DNA of 64,000 nt from Bradyrhizobium sp. GTDB taxonomy: Bacteria; Pseudomonadota; Alphaproteobacteria; Rhizobiales; Xanthobacteraceae. Both the position numbers and the translations under genes were made by a program. The notes below the pieces were generated by a model, which saw nothing but the letters and a program-made list of their open reading frames with translations, did not search any database and had not been told where the DNA came from. This document shows, in pieces, positions 49,056 to 61,006 of the stretch. Each line of letters starts with the position of its first letter. Within the stretch, counting starts at the first letter, position 1. The DNA is taken from the NCBI RefSeq assembly GCF_004799405.1, contig NZ_SSMW01000151.1, forward strand, positions 1-64,000, written 5' to 3'.

Positions 49056-49119
49056 GCTCCTTCCCTCATGGGGAGGAGCGCGCCACCTGTGCGCATTTCG
49101 GACCGTCTGAGTTTGCAGC

Positions 49120-49551
49120 TCAGCGTCCGACGATCACGCCGATCACGTTCGGCGCCGACAGATATTTCTCCTCGATGTCGGCGCGCGCCGCCGCCCGGTT
49201 TTCCGGCGTCAGGAGGCCGCGTTTCTCGGCGAGAATCATCCAGCAATAGCCCCACCAGTCGGTCAGCATGCCGTTGTCATCGACGAGGTCATAGCCCTGC
49301 TCGGCGGCGAAGATGCGCGCATGGGCTTCGTCGAGCGTATCGAGCCAGAGGTGGTCGGCGGCGGAAAACAAATCGTCGCTGAAATCGTCGGTGGTGTAGC
49401 CCCACACCGACATGCAGACCGCGTTGAACTCACGGTCGATCTGGTCGTCATCGACCGGCCGCCGGCGCGAGGCCAGATGCAGCCGCGACAGCGAGCGGGC
49501 AAAGTCGGCGATGCGGGTGAGCGCGAATTGATCGAAGGCGATGGTGGACAT
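49120..49551 (-). CDS. Conserved hypothetical protein
   Basis: 143 aa from ATG 49551 (MSTIAFDQFALTRIADFA); an ATG at 49596 would add 15 residues. Acidic cytoplasmic protein with many Trp and Asp residues (SVWGYTTDDFSDDLFSAADHLWLD and DWWGYCWMILAEKRGLLTPENRAAAR in pieces). No membrane segment, no known domain recognised. Confidence 0.7.
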   Translation of the reverse strand: MSTIAFDQFALTRIADFARSLSRLHLASRRRPVDDDQIDREFNAVCMSVWGYTTDDFSDDLFSAADHLWLDTLDEAHARIFAAEQGYDLVDDNGMLTDWWGYCWMILAEKRGLLTPENRAAARADIEEKYLSAPNVIGVIVGR

Positions 49552-49762
49552 GTAGTCCTCTAAAGCTTGGATAGACCATAGATGTTGTGTCGGCATGACA
49601 ACGAATCACTATGATATATCAAAGACTTGCTAAAGTGTTCTTAATTTGTTCCAGCGATTGAATTCGATATTAAGCGTGCTGTTTGACACTGGCTTGGTTT
49701 GCAAGGGAAACACGGCCCGATATTTTATGGCCATAAAAATTGTGAGATTCCTGGGAGAGCAA

Positions 49763-49991
49763 ATGAAAATATTCGCCTTGGTCTTGATTGCCGCGGCCGC
49801 TCTAAACGGCAGCGCCGCCCCGCGCTTACGATGCACAGGGGTCCGGAAAAATTTCCGACGGCAACTGCAACTGTAAAAGCCAATGCGACCAGTTCGCCAA
49901 AGCGGGCCAGCTTGCGGGGGCGAAACTGGCGCAGTGCAAATCCGACTGCCAGCAAAAATTTGCCGGCTGCAACAAGGGCTCAGCACGGTGA
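49763..49991 (+). pseudogene. Frameshifted small secreted twin-CX3C protein
   Basis: ATG 49763 follows GGGAGA (49753-49758) and encodes a perfect signal peptide, MKIFALVLIAAAALNGSAA. The frame then shifts: one base too many lies near the CCCC run 49818-49821. In the +1 frame the sequence continues as a cysteine-rich protein to a TGA at 49989-49991. Removing one C joins them as ...GSAARA|YDAQG, with a proper A-x-A signal-peptidase site. The mature part has CNCKSQC, 16 residues, CKSDC, then C five residues on: a twin CX3C arrangement. It is a broken gene, a sequencing error, or slippage-dependent expression. Confidence 0.65.
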
Positions 49992-50050
49992 TCTACCCGT
50001 GCGGTCGCCGTCGGAGAGCCGCCTGAAGTTGGCGGCTTTGTGATTTCCTT

Positions 50051-50281
50051 TCACATCGCCGAGAGCAGTCTGTCTCCGCAATAATTGGCGTAGAATTTTC
50101 CGCCGCATTGCCGGCGGATCGCCGCACAACGCGCCGCGGGCGTGGCGGATTTCGCGACGCTGAAGGAGCAGCCCAGGCCATCCGCGCTTCGGCCGGCCTT
50201 GCCGGCGGCGAACGCCGCGCTGGTGGCGCTGATGCAGAATACCAGCAATGCAGCGGCGGCAATCTCGATCGTCAGTCTCAT
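50051..50281 (-). CDS. Small secreted cysteine-containing protein
   Basis: 76 aa. GGGGAG lies 7 bp upstream of the ATG at 50281. Signal peptide with likely cut after SAAFA. The mature part is about 50 residues with four cysteines (LGCSFS, ARCAAIRRQCGG, NYCGD). Convergent with the twin-CX3C pseudogene. Function unknown. Confidence 0.7.
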   Translation of the reverse strand: MRLTIEIAAAALLVFCISATSAAFAAGKAGRSADGLGCSFSVAKSATPAARCAAIRRQCGGKFYANYCGDRLLSAM

Positions 50282-50504
50282 GGTCCGGTCTCCCCAAAGC
50301 TTCTTGCCAAAGTCATCCCGGCTAACATCGCGGGTTTACGCACTCTCACTATAGCACCAAGGCAGAACCCGCGCTGGTGCCGGAAAATCGGCCCGGTCCT
50401 TGCATCAAATCATGGCATCGCGCTACACAGACAGCACCGCGGGGCGGGTTTCGGACGGAACGTAACGCGCGTATCATTCCAACCGGACTTAAAGGAATTC
50501 TGGT

Positions 50505-53030
50505 TTGTCAGATCCATCGTTCAAGGGAAGCTTTCCGGCCGCCAATCAGCCTATCGATGAACTGGCGCTGGCCGAAATCAAGGGCGCCATTCTCGCCAAG
50601 CTGCGGCTTGCGATCGGCAAGGATACCGGGGCTGCCACCCGGCACGACTGGTACAAGGCCGCCGCATTGGCGTTGCGCGACCGCATCGTCCACCACTGGC
50701 TGACGGCGGAAAAGAAAAGTTACGACGCCGGCCGCAAGCGGGTCTACTACCTCAGCCTGGAATTTTTGATCGGCCGCCTGTTCACCGATGCGTTGAACAA
50801 TATGGGGCTGCTGCCGGTATTCGCCGCCGCCCTGGGCGATCTCGGCGTCGATCTTGCCGAACTTCGCAAATGCGAGCCCGATGCGGCGCTTGGCAATGGC
50901 GGCCTTGGACGGCTGGCGGCGTGCTTCATGGAGAGCATGGCGACGCTGGCTATTCCCGCCATCGGCTACGGCATTCGCTATGATTTCGGCCTGTTCCGCC
51001 AGATCATCGCCCAGGGCTGGCAGCACGAATATCCCGACGAATGGCTGGGTTTCGGCAACCCCTGGGAATTCCAGCGCCCGGAGGTGGTCTATCAGGTCAA
51101 TTTCGGTGGCAGCGTCGAACATGTCGACGACAAGGGCCGCGATCGCGCGACCTGGCGCCCGTCGGAAACCGTGCAGGCCGTCGCCTACGACACCCCGATC
51201 GTGGGCTGGCGCGGCCAGTACGTCAACGCGTTGCGGCTATGGTCGGCGCGCTCGCCTGACCCGCTCAAGCTCGATGTGTTCAACACCGGCGATTATCTCG
51301 GTGCTACCGCGGAGGAAGCACGCGCGGAATCGATCTGCAAGTTCCTCTATCCGAACGACGAAAGTCCGGCGGGGCGCGAACTGCGGCTGCGCCAGGAATA
51401 TTTCTTTGTCGCCGCCTCGCTGCAGGACCTGATCAAGCGGCACCTCACCTCCGACGGCCAGTTGCGCAACCTGGCATCGAAGGTCGCGGTGCAGCTCAAC
51501 GACACCCATCCAAGCCTCGCCGTCACCGAACTGATGCGGATATTGGTCGATCTGCACAATTTCCGCTGGGACGAAGCCTGGCAGATCACCGTGGCCGCGC
51601 TTTCCTACACCAATCATACCCTGCTGCCGGAAGCGCTCGAGACCTGGCCGGTCGAACTGTTCGAACGGCTGTTGCCGCGTCATCTGGAGATCGTCTATCG
51701 CATCAACGCCGCGCATCTAGCACTCGCCGATGCGCGGTGTCCCGGCGACGTCGATTTCAAGGCTTCGGTGTCGCTGATCGACGAGAGATCCGGCCGCCGG
51801 GTCCGGATGGGACAGCTCGCATTCGTCGGTTCGCACCGTATCAACGGCGTCTCGGCGATGCATTCGGACCTGATGAAGGAGACCGTGTTCCACGACCTCA
51901 ATCATCTTTATCCGGGCCGCATCACCAACAAGACCAACGGCATCACCTTTCGCCGCTGGCTGATGCTGGCCAACCCGAGGCTGACCGATCTGTTGCGCGA
52001 AGCCTGTGGCGAAGCCGTTCTCGACGATCCCTCGCAGCTTGAATTGCTCGAAGCCCGCGCCAGCGACAACGCGTTCCAGCAGCAGTACCGCAACGTCAAG
52101 CATCACAACAAGCTCGCGCTGGCGCGGCTGATCGGCGAACGCAACAACATCAAGGTCGACGCCGGGGCATTGTTCGACGTCCAGATCAAGCGCATCCACG
52201 AATACAAGCGGCAATTGCTCAACATCCTGGAAACCGTGGCGCTCTATCAGGCGATCAGGGACGAGCCGCAACGCGACTGGGTGCCGCGCGTCAAGATCTT
52301 CGCCGGCAAGGCGGCGGCAAGCTATCGCTATGCCAAGCTGATCATCAAGCTGATCAACGACGTCGCCGAAATCGTCAACAACGATCCGGTCATCGCCGGA
52401 CGCCTCAAGGTCGTGTTCCTCGCCGACTACAATGTCAGCCTCGCCGAGGTGATCATTCCCGCCGCCGACCTGTCCGAGCAGATTTCGACCGCCGGCATGG
52501 AAGCCTCCGGCACCGGCAACATGAAGCTCGCGCTCAACGGCGCGCTGACGATCGGCACGCTCGACGGCGCCAATATCGAAATCCGCGATCACGTCGGCGC
52601 CGAAAACATCGCGATCTTCGGCATGGAGGCGATGGACGTGGTGGTCCGGCGCAAGCAGGGGCTGGATGCCACCGATGTGATCACGCGGTCGCCGCGCCTG
52701 GCGCGCGCGATCACCGCGATCGACAGCGGCGAATTCTCGCCCGACGATCCCGGCCGGTTCGCTTCCGTCGCGCATGCGTTGCGCTATCTCGACCACTACA
52801 TGGTCAGCGCAGACTTCGACTCCTATTTCGACGCCCAAAGGGGCATCGACGCACGCTGGCAGGTGATCCCGGCGTGGACGCGGGCCTCTGTCCTCAATGT
52901 CGCGCGGATGCCGTGGTTCTCCTCCGACCGCACCATCCGCGAATATGCCCAGGATATCTGGAATGTGCCGGTGCGCGGGACTGCGCCGCAGGCGCTTGAG
53001 CCGGGCGTGCAGCGCGGGGCGACGCGCTGA
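50505..53030 (+). CDS. glgP: Glycogen/starch/alpha-glucan phosphorylase
   Basis: 841 aa from TTG 50505, supported by AAAGGA at 50491-50496. It releases glucose-1-phosphate from glycogen, using pyridoxal phosphate. N-terminal YYLSLEFLIGRLF and LGNGGLGRLAACF; the PLP lysine lies in SGTGNMKLALNGALTIGTLD. Normal length. It stands alone here without glgA, glgB or glgC. Confidence 0.96.
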   Translation: MSDPSFKGSFPAANQPIDELALAEIKGAILAKLRLAIGKDTGAATRHDWYKAAALALRDRIVHHWLTAEKKSYDAGRKRVYYLSLEFLIGRLFTDALNNMGLLPVFAAALGDLGVDLAELRKCEPDAALGNGGLGRLAACFMESMATLAIPAIGYGIRYDFGLFRQIIAQGWQHEYPDEWLGFGNPWEFQRPEVVYQVNFGGSVEHVDDKGRDRATWRPSETVQAVAYDTPIVGWRGQYVNALRLWSARSPDPLKLDVFNTGDYLGATAEEARAESICKFLYPNDESPAGRELRLRQEYFFVAASLQDLIKRHLTSDGQLRNLASKVAVQLNDTHPSLAVTELMRILVDLHNFRWDEAWQITVAALSYTNHTLLPEALETWPVELFERLLPRHLEIVYRINAAHLALADARCPGDVDFKASVSLIDERSGRRVRMGQLAFVGSHRINGVSAMHSDLMKETVFHDLNHLYPGRITNKTNGITFRRWLMLANPRLTDLLREACGEAVLDDPSQLELLEARASDNAFQQQYRNVKHHNKLALARLIGERNNIKVDAGALFDVQIKRIHEYKRQLLNILETVALYQAIRDEPQRDWVPRVKIFAGKAAASYRYAKLIIKLINDVAEIVNNDPVIAGRLKVVFLADYNVSLAEVIIPAADLSEQISTAGMEASGTGNMKLALNGALTIGTLDGANIEIRDHVGAENIAIFGMEAMDVVVRRKQGLDATDVITRSPRLARAITAIDSGEFSPDDPGRFASVAHALRYLDHYMVSADFDSYFDAQRGIDARWQVIPAWTRASVLNVARMPWFSSDRTIREYAQDIWNVPVRGTAPQALEPGVQRGATR

Positions 53031-53142
53031 TTGGAGCGCGCATCCGCCGGCCCGGCCCGACCAATCGATAATCCGCTACCTCCCAAATCATTGAATTCGT
53101 CCGCGGAGCAATGATACTGCGGCGAAGATTCGGAAGAATGTC

Positions 53143-53958
53143 ATGCTTGCCAACAACCGGCACCTTTTCGATGAAGCCACGCGGGTGACCGCCGGCGACA
53201 GTTGCTGGCAAGGGCAGACCAGCGACGATTATTGGGCCTTCGTCGGTCCGTTCGGCGGGGTGACCGCCGCCACCATCCTGCGGGCGCTGATCGACCATCC
53301 GCAGCGGACCGGCGATCCGCTCGCGCTCACCGTCAACTTTTGCGCAGCGATCGCCCAAGGCGCGTTCGATCTCGATATCCGCCTGGTCAAGGCCAACCGC
53401 TCGACCCAGCACTGGTCGGTCGAGATGACACAAGGCGCCGAGGTCGCGACGCTCGCCACCGCCGTCTTTGCCGAACGCCGTCCGTCGTGGTCGCACCAGC
53501 AGGCGAAATTCCCGCAAGCCACGCCGGTCGAGCAGACACTGCCCTATACCAAAGTGTCGATACCCTGGGTCAAGCAATACGATTTTCGCTTTGTCGAGGG
53601 CGAACCTGATTTCAGCGGCAGGCCGCAGGCTGCGCCGGCAAGCACATTCTCCAAATTATGGATCGGCGACCGCATCCCGCGAAAGATCGACGCGCTGTCG
53701 CTGATGTCGATGTCGGATGCGTTCTTCGGCCGCGCCTTTCATGCCAGGCGCGAACTGATGCCGTTCGGCACGGTGTCGCTGACGACCTATTTCCACGCCG
53801 ACGCCGACGACATTGCGGCCGAGGATGCTAGCCGCGTTCTTGCGCTCGCCGACGCCAAGATCTTTCACAAGAGCTACGGCGACCAGACCGGCGAGTTGTG
53901 GTCGCCCAATGGGCGCCTGCTCGCGACGACAACGCAGATTGCGTATTTCAAAGCATAG
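53143..53958 (+). CDS. Acyl-CoA thioesterase family protein (double hot-dog)
   Basis: 271 aa. Two hot-dog-type halves: the first with GPFGGVTAATILRAL and LTVNFCAAIAQG, the second near LSLMSMSDAFFGRAF and PFGTVSLTTYFHADAD. The layout matches TesB-like thioesterases that hydrolyse acyl-CoA. Substrate unknown. The arginase gene starts 10 bp after it, so the two may form an operon. Confidence 0.85.
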   Translation: MLANNRHLFDEATRVTAGDSCWQGQTSDDYWAFVGPFGGVTAATILRALIDHPQRTGDPLALTVNFCAAIAQGAFDLDIRLVKANRSTQHWSVEMTQGAEVATLATAVFAERRPSWSHQQAKFPQATPVEQTLPYTKVSIPWVKQYDFRFVEGEPDFSGRPQAAPASTFSKLWIGDRIPRKIDALSLMSMSDAFFGRAFHARRELMPFGTVSLTTYFHADADDIAAEDASRVLALADAKIFHKSYGDQTGELWSPNGRLLATTTQIAYFKA

Positions 53959-53968
53959 GGAAGGCCTG

Positions 53969-54949
53969 ATGTCCGAACCCGACGCATCGAAAAAACCGCG
54001 CATCGCCCTGCTCGGCGTTCCCATCGAAATCGGCGCGTCGCAAATGGGTACGCTGATGGGGCCGGATGCGTTGCGGACGGCGGGTATCGGCCGCTTGCTG
54101 GAGCAGCTCGGATTTTCTGTCGAAGATCACGGCAACCTTGCCGCGCCGGGACCTTCGGCGGCCGAAAGCCCGCCGCCCGCCAATGCCAAATATTACGAGG
54201 ATATCAAGGGCTGGATCCGCGCGATCAGCGAACGCGCTCTTGAGCTTGCGCGTTCCGGCGCGATCCCGATCTTCATGGGCGGCGATCACAGCCTGTCGAT
54301 GGGATCGGTGAACGGCGTGGTGCGATACTGGCAGCAGGAAATGAACCGGCCGGTATTCGTGCTGTGGGTCGACGCGCATGCCGACTACAACACGCCGGAG
54401 ACCACGCTAACCGGCAACATGCACGGCATGTCGGCCGCGTTCCTGTGCGGCGAACCCGGACTCGACGGCTTGCTCGGCAACCAGCCACGGGGCTCCATCG
54501 GTCCCGATCAGCTCGATCTGTTCGGCGTCCGCTCGATCGATCCCCTGGAACGCGAGCTGGTACGCGATCGCCGCGTCGCCATCGCCGACATGCGCGCGAT
54601 CGACGAGTTCGGTGTCGGCGTGCTGATGCGTCGGGTGATCGAAAGGGTCAAGGCGCGCAACGGCGTCCTGCATGTCAGCTTCGACGTCGATTTTCTCGAC
54701 CCGAACGTAGCACCCGGTGTCGGCACCACCGTGCCGGGCGGGGCCACCTATCGCGAGGCGCATCTGATCATGGAGTTGCTGCACGATTCCGGCCTGGTGC
54801 GGTCGGTCGACATCGTCGAGCTCAATCCATTTCTCGATGAGCGCGGCCGCACCGCGCGGACCATGGTCGAACTGCTCGGCAGCCTGTTCGGCCTGCAGAT
54901 CACCGATCGTCCGACGCCCACCAACGCGGTATTCCCGGACGGCTCGTGA
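53969..54949 (+). CDS. rocF: Arginase
   Basis: 326 aa from ATG 53969; the upstream open frame overlaps the thioesterase gene and is rejected. Manganese motifs in order: FMGGDHSLSMG, WVDAHADYN, and SFDVDFLDPNVAPG. It hydrolyses arginine to ornithine and urea. Length and motifs support arginase rather than agmatinase. Operon with the thioesterase is suggested by spacing only. Confidence 0.94.
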   Translation: MSEPDASKKPRIALLGVPIEIGASQMGTLMGPDALRTAGIGRLLEQLGFSVEDHGNLAAPGPSAAESPPPANAKYYEDIKGWIRAISERALELARSGAIPIFMGGDHSLSMGSVNGVVRYWQQEMNRPVFVLWVDAHADYNTPETTLTGNMHGMSAAFLCGEPGLDGLLGNQPRGSIGPDQLDLFGVRSIDPLERELVRDRRVAIADMRAIDEFGVGVLMRRVIERVKARNGVLHVSFDVDFLDPNVAPGVGTTVPGGATYREAHLIMELLHDSGLVRSVDIVELNPFLDERGRTARTMVELLGSLFGLQITDRPTPTNAVFPDGS

Positions 54950-54962
54950 AGAGGCTACGCCG

Positions 54963-56579
<1,617 letters not shown>

Positions 56580-56747
56580 GGAAGATTCCTCCTCGAACCC
56601 GCTTGTCTCGATCGCGCTGATGTCACCAACGCGCGTCCGTCGCGGTGATCGTCAATATAGCCTTCCGGCTGCGGTCCGGCGACCTAATACTGACGAACGC
56701 CGGGCTTGCCAAGCCGATCCCGCAGGTTTTGGTTTTTTCGGAGGGGG

Positions 56748-57500
56748 TCATGACAGCGCTCCCATGGATGCTGCAGCGCGGGCCTGATCGGCAAGCTCGC
56801 TCAGCACCTGCCGCAGTGCGGCAGGAGTGACGATCCGCCGCGGAAAATCCAGCCGCAGCGTTATCGTGCCGGACTGCAGGTCCATTCCGTCGGGATCGCA
56901 GCCGGTGCAGTGCCAGTCTCCGGTTTTCGCGCCAAGCAGCCGCGTCGCGTAGAGGTTCATCACCTCGCGATGATCGGCATTCATGTGATCGATGGCGCCT
57001 TGTTCAGCCTCCAGCAGCGCTCCAGCATCGGAAATGTCGGTCAGAAACTGCTCAGACCCGAGGTCCACGATCCGCCCAAAACCCGCCACCACATGAGCGG
57101 CTGCCGGGATAATTCGAAAAAAGGAAAAATCCTTAAAATTTACAAAGACTTCCGCGGACGGATGAGCGTTGAGGTAGCGGCGGCGCAAAATCGCCATTTG
57201 ATCGCCGCTGGCCTGCTCCGCCCGGCCCGCAAGCATGATTCGCGATCCTTCCAGCGGATCGCCTGGCCCACGCTCGTCCAGCATCAGCGAGACCCTGGCA
57301 TCGGCGAGGATGTTCCTGGTATGCAGCGCGAGCCGCGAAATCAGCAGAATCGGCGAACCGTCGGCGTGGCTCGCAACGTTGACCAGCGAGCAATAGGGAT
57401 CGCCGCTGCCGGCCATCAGGGTCGCCAAAGCCCCCTGCCGGCTGCGCCTGAGCAGCGAGCGGGCCAACCTCGCGGCATCGAAATCAGTGGTGGGCTGCAT
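56748..57500 (-). CDS. HugZ-like heme-related split-barrel protein
   Basis: 250 aa. N-terminal FMN-binding split barrel of the pyridoxamine-phosphate-oxidase type (GALATLMAGSGDPYCSLVNVA, LMLDERGPGDPL) and a C-terminal DUF2470-like part (HMNADHREVMNLYA). Family members (HugZ, HutZ) bind or degrade heme. No TonB receptor is adjacent, so heme use is an inference from family only. Confidence 0.82.
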   Translation of the reverse strand: MQPTTDFDAARLARSLLRRSRQGALATLMAGSGDPYCSLVNVASHADGSPILLISRLALHTRNILADARVSLMLDERGPGDPLEGSRIMLAGRAEQASGDQMAILRRRYLNAHPSAEVFVNFKDFSFFRIIPAAAHVVAGFGRIVDLGSEQFLTDISDAGALLEAEQGAIDHMNADHREVMNLYATRLLGAKTGDWHCTGCDPDGMDLQSGTITLRLDFPRRIVTPAALRQVLSELADQARAAASMGALS

Positions 57501-57716
57501 CGATCATTCCGGTACATCTCATTGCAATAAAAGCCTTTTTTCGGCTAAATCGATGTCTATATAGGCTCGGAACCATGGTTCGCTTAGGCGTTTTATGGGA
57601 ACTCGGTCACACTTCAGCCCAGCTTGCATTGCTCGTTGACCTTGTTCGAAGCCGGTTTATACGGCGCATCAATGGATTACTCACCTTCCAGCCACTCCGT
57701 TTCGGAAAGCAGGCTC

Positions 57717-58418
57717 ATGCCCACAATCGCCCTGGTCGACGACGACCGCAACATTCTCACATCGGTCTCGATCGCGCTGGAAGCCGAAGGCTATCGCATC
57801 ATGACCTACACCGATGGCGCTTCGGCGCTTGACGGCTTCCGCACCAGTCCACCGGATCTTGCGATCCTCGACATCAAGATGCCGCGCATGGACGGCATGG
57901 AAACGTTGCGGCGACTGCGGCAGAAATCCGATCTGCCGGTGATTTTTCTCACCTCCAAGGATGAAGAAATCGACGAATTGTTCGGCCTCAAAATGGGCGC
58001 CGACGATTTTATCCGAAAACCGTTCTCGCAGCGCTTGCTGGTCGAGCGGGTGAAAGCGGTATTGCGCCGCGCCGCGCCGAAAGAGCCCGGCGCCGTACCG
58101 AAGGAAACCGACGCCAAGGCGCTGGACCGCGGGCTGCTGCGCATGGATCCGGAGCGTCACACCTGCACCTGGAAGAACGAGCCGGTGACGTTGACGGTGA
58201 CGGAATTCCTGATCCTGCAGGCGCTGGCGACCCGCCCCGGGGTGGTGAAAAGCCGCAACGCGTTGATGGACGCGGCCTATGACGATCAGGTCTATGTCGA
58301 CGATCGCACCATCGACAGCCACATCAAGCGGCTGCGCAAGAAGTTCAAGGTGGTCGACGACGATTTCGAGATGATCGAGACCCTGTACGGCGTGGGCTAC
58401 CGCTTCAAGGAAACCTGA
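57717..58418 (+). CDS. chvI: Response regulator ChvI
   Basis: 233 aa from ATG 57717 ([17 protein letters not shown]), the conserved start; frames from 57624 or 57672 add unconserved residues. Receiver domain with acidic triad and phospho-acceptor Asp52 (LAILDIKMP), Lys near 101 (FIRKPF). Winged-helix OmpR-type output domain with [12 protein letters not shown] and [16 protein letters not shown]. It regulates envelope, polysaccharide and symbiosis genes in rhizobia and Brucella. Confidence 0.95.
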   Translation: MPTIALVDDDRNILTSVSIALEAEGYRIMTYTDGASALDGFRTSPPDLAILDIKMPRMDGMETLRRLRQKSDLPVIFLTSKDEEIDELFGLKMGADDFIRKPFSQRLLVERVKAVLRRAAPKEPGAVPKETDAKALDRGLLRMDPERHTCTWKNEPVTLTVTEFLILQALATRPGVVKSRNALMDAAYDDQVYVDDRTIDSHIKRLRKKFKVVDDDFEMIETLYGVGYRFKET

Positions 58419-58532
58419 TCTGGGGGCGTTTCACCGCGGTTTGTTTAACTGACGCCGCCGCCTGTCTGGGGTAGACTGCGAAAGCACCATGCTTCGCAGG
58501 ACGCAACCCGCAACAACCGGCAGTTTTGGCCA

Positions 58533-60350
58533 TTGCTTGATCGAACGCAGCCTGATCCGGGCCTGAATGCCGAGGACGCCTCCGCGTCGCTGGCGCCGGA
58601 AGCCGCTGCCCCCGAGAATCCATCTCCGCTCGGTTGGCAACGTCCGATGGACTGGCTGCGCCGGACCGGGCGGTTTTTCTTCGCGCTCAGCTTCTCCAGC
58701 CTGACCCGTCGCATCGTTTCGCTGAATCTGGCGGGCCTGATCGCGCTGGTGGCGAGCATTCTCTATCTCTCGCAATTCCGCGCCGGCCTTATCGATGCGC
58801 GGGCCGAAAACCTGCTGTCGACCGGCGAAGTCATCGCGCGGGCCATCGCCGCCACCGGCACCACCGAGAACAACGGCATCACCATCGATCCGGACCGTCT
58901 GCTCGACCTGAAACCCGGCGAGACTTTCGGCCCATCCGACGATGCCTTGTCCGGCCTCGATTTCCCGATCAATCCGGAACGGGTCGCGCCGGTGCTGCGC
59001 GGCCTGATCCAGCCAACCAAAACCCGCGCGCGCATCTACGATCGCGACGGTGTGCTGATCCTCGACAGCCGCAGCCTGTACGGTCGCGGCGACGTCATGC
59101 GCTTCGAACTGGCCCCGCCGTCGGTCGAAAAGCCGGGCCTTGCCGAACGGGCCCTGATCGCCGTCCGCACCTGGCTCAATCGTGGCGACCTGCCGCTCTA
59201 TCGCGAACTGGGGCCGGAGAACGGCAAGGGCTACAATGAAGTTGCTCGTGCGCTCGACGGCATCAAAGGCTCGATGGTGCGCGTCAACGATCGCGGCGAA
59301 GTCATCGTCTCGGTGGCGGTGCCGGTGCAACATTTCCGTGCCGTCAACGGCGCCTTGCTGCTATCGACCCAGGGCGGCGATATCGACCACATGGTGACCG
59401 CGGAACGGCTTGCGATCCTGAAGATCTTCGCGGTCGCGGCCGTGGTGATGATCGTACTGTCGCTGCTGCTCGCGAGCACCATCGCCGGGCCGGTGCGGCG
59501 GCTGGCCGACAGCGCCGAGGGTGTGCGCCGACGCATCCGGACCCGGGTCGAGATTCCCGATTTCACCCGCCGCCGCGACGAGATCGGACATCTCTCCGGC
59601 GCGCTGCGCGACATGACCGATGCGCTCTACAATCGCATCGAGGCGATCGAGATGTTTGCCGCCGACGTCGCCCATGAATTGAAGAATCCGCTGACATCGT
59701 TGCGTTCGGCGGTCGAGACGCTGCCGCTGGCGCGCAACGAAACCAGCCGGGCGCGGCTGCTGGCGGTGATCGAGCATGACGTCAAGCGGCTCGATCGGCT
59801 GATCTCCGACATTTCGGATGCAAGCCGGCTCGACGCCGAACTGCAGCGCCAGGATATGGCGCCGGTCGATCTTCGCCGCCTGCTCAATACCCTCACTTCG
59901 GTGGCCAACGAAACCCGGCTCGGCCACGACGTTAGCGTCCAGGTCCGTTTCGAAAGCCGAACCCCCGATACTTTCTCGGTGCCGGGCCACGATTCGCGAC
60001 TGGGACAGGTGATCTCCAATCTCCTGGTCAATGCGCAGTCGTTTTCCCAGGCCGGCGGCAAGGTGCGCATCGTCTGCCGCCGCGTGCGATCGGAAATTGA
60101 AATCATCATCGACGATGACGGACCGGGGATTCGTGAGGATGCGCTGGAGCGAATTTTCGAGCGTTTTTACACCGACCGGCCGCATCAGGGATTTGGGCAG
60201 AACTCGGGGCTCGGGCTGTCGATCTCAAAACAGATCATCGAGGCCCATGGCGGGCGCATCTGGGCGGAGAATCGCGCTGGCCCGCCGGACGCCGACGGCC
60301 AGCCCACGGTGGCCGGCGCACGCTTCGTGGTCAGGTTGCCGGCGCCATGA
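58533..60350 (+). CDS. chvG: Sensor histidine kinase ChvG
   Basis: 605 aa from TTG 58533. Transmembrane segments near 65-86 and 290-312 enclose a periplasmic sensor domain (where the repressor ExoR binds in rhizobia), followed by HAMP. H-box His381 in AADVAHELKNPLTSLR; N-box SNLLVNAQSFS; G1 DDDGPGI; G2 GLGLSISKQII. It phosphorylates ChvI. Its stop overlaps the hprK start (ATGA). Confidence 0.94.
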   Translation: MLDRTQPDPGLNAEDASASLAPEAAAPENPSPLGWQRPMDWLRRTGRFFFALSFSSLTRRIVSLNLAGLIALVASILYLSQFRAGLIDARAENLLSTGEVIARAIAATGTTENNGITIDPDRLLDLKPGETFGPSDDALSGLDFPINPERVAPVLRGLIQPTKTRARIYDRDGVLILDSRSLYGRGDVMRFELAPPSVEKPGLAERALIAVRTWLNRGDLPLYRELGPENGKGYNEVARALDGIKGSMVRVNDRGEVIVSVAVPVQHFRAVNGALLLSTQGGDIDHMVTAERLAILKIFAVAAVVMIVLSLLLASTIAGPVRRLADSAEGVRRRIRTRVEIPDFTRRRDEIGHLSGALRDMTDALYNRIEAIEMFAADVAHELKNPLTSLRSAVETLPLARNETSRARLLAVIEHDVKRLDRLISDISDASRLDAELQRQDMAPVDLRRLLNTLTSVANETRLGHDVSVQVRFESRTPDTFSVPGHDSRLGQVISNLLVNAQSFSQAGGKVRIVCRRVRSEIEIIIDDDGPGIREDALERIFERFYTDRPHQGFGQNSGLGLSISKQIIEAHGGRIWAENRAGPPDADGQPTVAGARFVVRLPAP

Positions 60351-60874
60351 CCGGCGCCCGGGTTGCGAGCGTCCACGCTTCGGCGGTCCTTACGGGCAAT
60401 CGTGCGGTGCTGATCCGCGGACCCTCCGGCGCCGGCAAATCGCGGCTGGCGTTCGATCTCATCCTGGCGGGCCGCTCCGGGCAGATACCGCCGTCGCTGC
60501 TGGTCGGCGATGACCGCGTTCATCTGGAGGCCCGCAACGGGCAGCTCGTGGTCCGCCCGGCGCGCGAATTGGCTGGCCTGATCGAGATTCGCGGGCTCGG
60601 CATTCGCCGTTGCGACTTTGCCGGGGAGGCCATTGTCGGCCTGGTCGTCGACCTCGATGCCCCGGATGCCGAGCGGCTGCCACCCCCCGAAGCACTGGCG
60701 GCGAGGATAGATGGTATCGAAATACCTAGGATTCCAGTGGGCGCCGGCCATGCAGCGCTACCGTTGGTCATCGCCGCGCTAACGATGACCGCGAGTTCAT
60801 CTTCCGATCGACCTTCGGCTGATTGCTCGAAGGGGATTGGTAACCATATAAGCTCCACACTCGCGACCGAATAG
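60347..60874 (+). CDS. hprK: HPr kinase/phosphorylase, short alphaproteobacterial type
   Basis: 175 aa. Only the catalytic C-terminal half of the classical enzyme is present, as is normal for alphaproteobacteria. P-loop IRGPSGAGKSRLAFDL (residues about 23-38), then GLVVDLDAPDAERLP towards the end. It phosphorylates a serine of HPr and so links carbon state to regulation. Overlaps chvG by 4 bp; the tail after about 150 is Ser-rich. Confidence 0.93.
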   Translation: MTGARVASVHASAVLTGNRAVLIRGPSGAGKSRLAFDLILAGRSGQIPPSLLVGDDRVHLEARNGQLVVRPARELAGLIEIRGLGIRRCDFAGEAIVGLVVDLDAPDAERLPPPEALAARIDGIEIPRIPVGAGHAALPLVIAALTMTASSSSDRPSADCSKGIGNHISSTLATE

Positions 60875-61006
60875 ATCGGCGCCGGCTCCCCTCTCCGTCC
60901 TTAAATTCCGGGAGAATCGCGAAGATCCCCTCTTGCGCGGGGGCTCCGGATGGTCAAAGTGGCGCGTTCGTGCGGTGCACCAAAAAGCACCCGCGAGGAG
61001 TTTTCG

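Noticed and set aside
57530-57600. Possible riboswitch or leader before chvI
   Set aside because: No conserved structured element could be recognised by eye.
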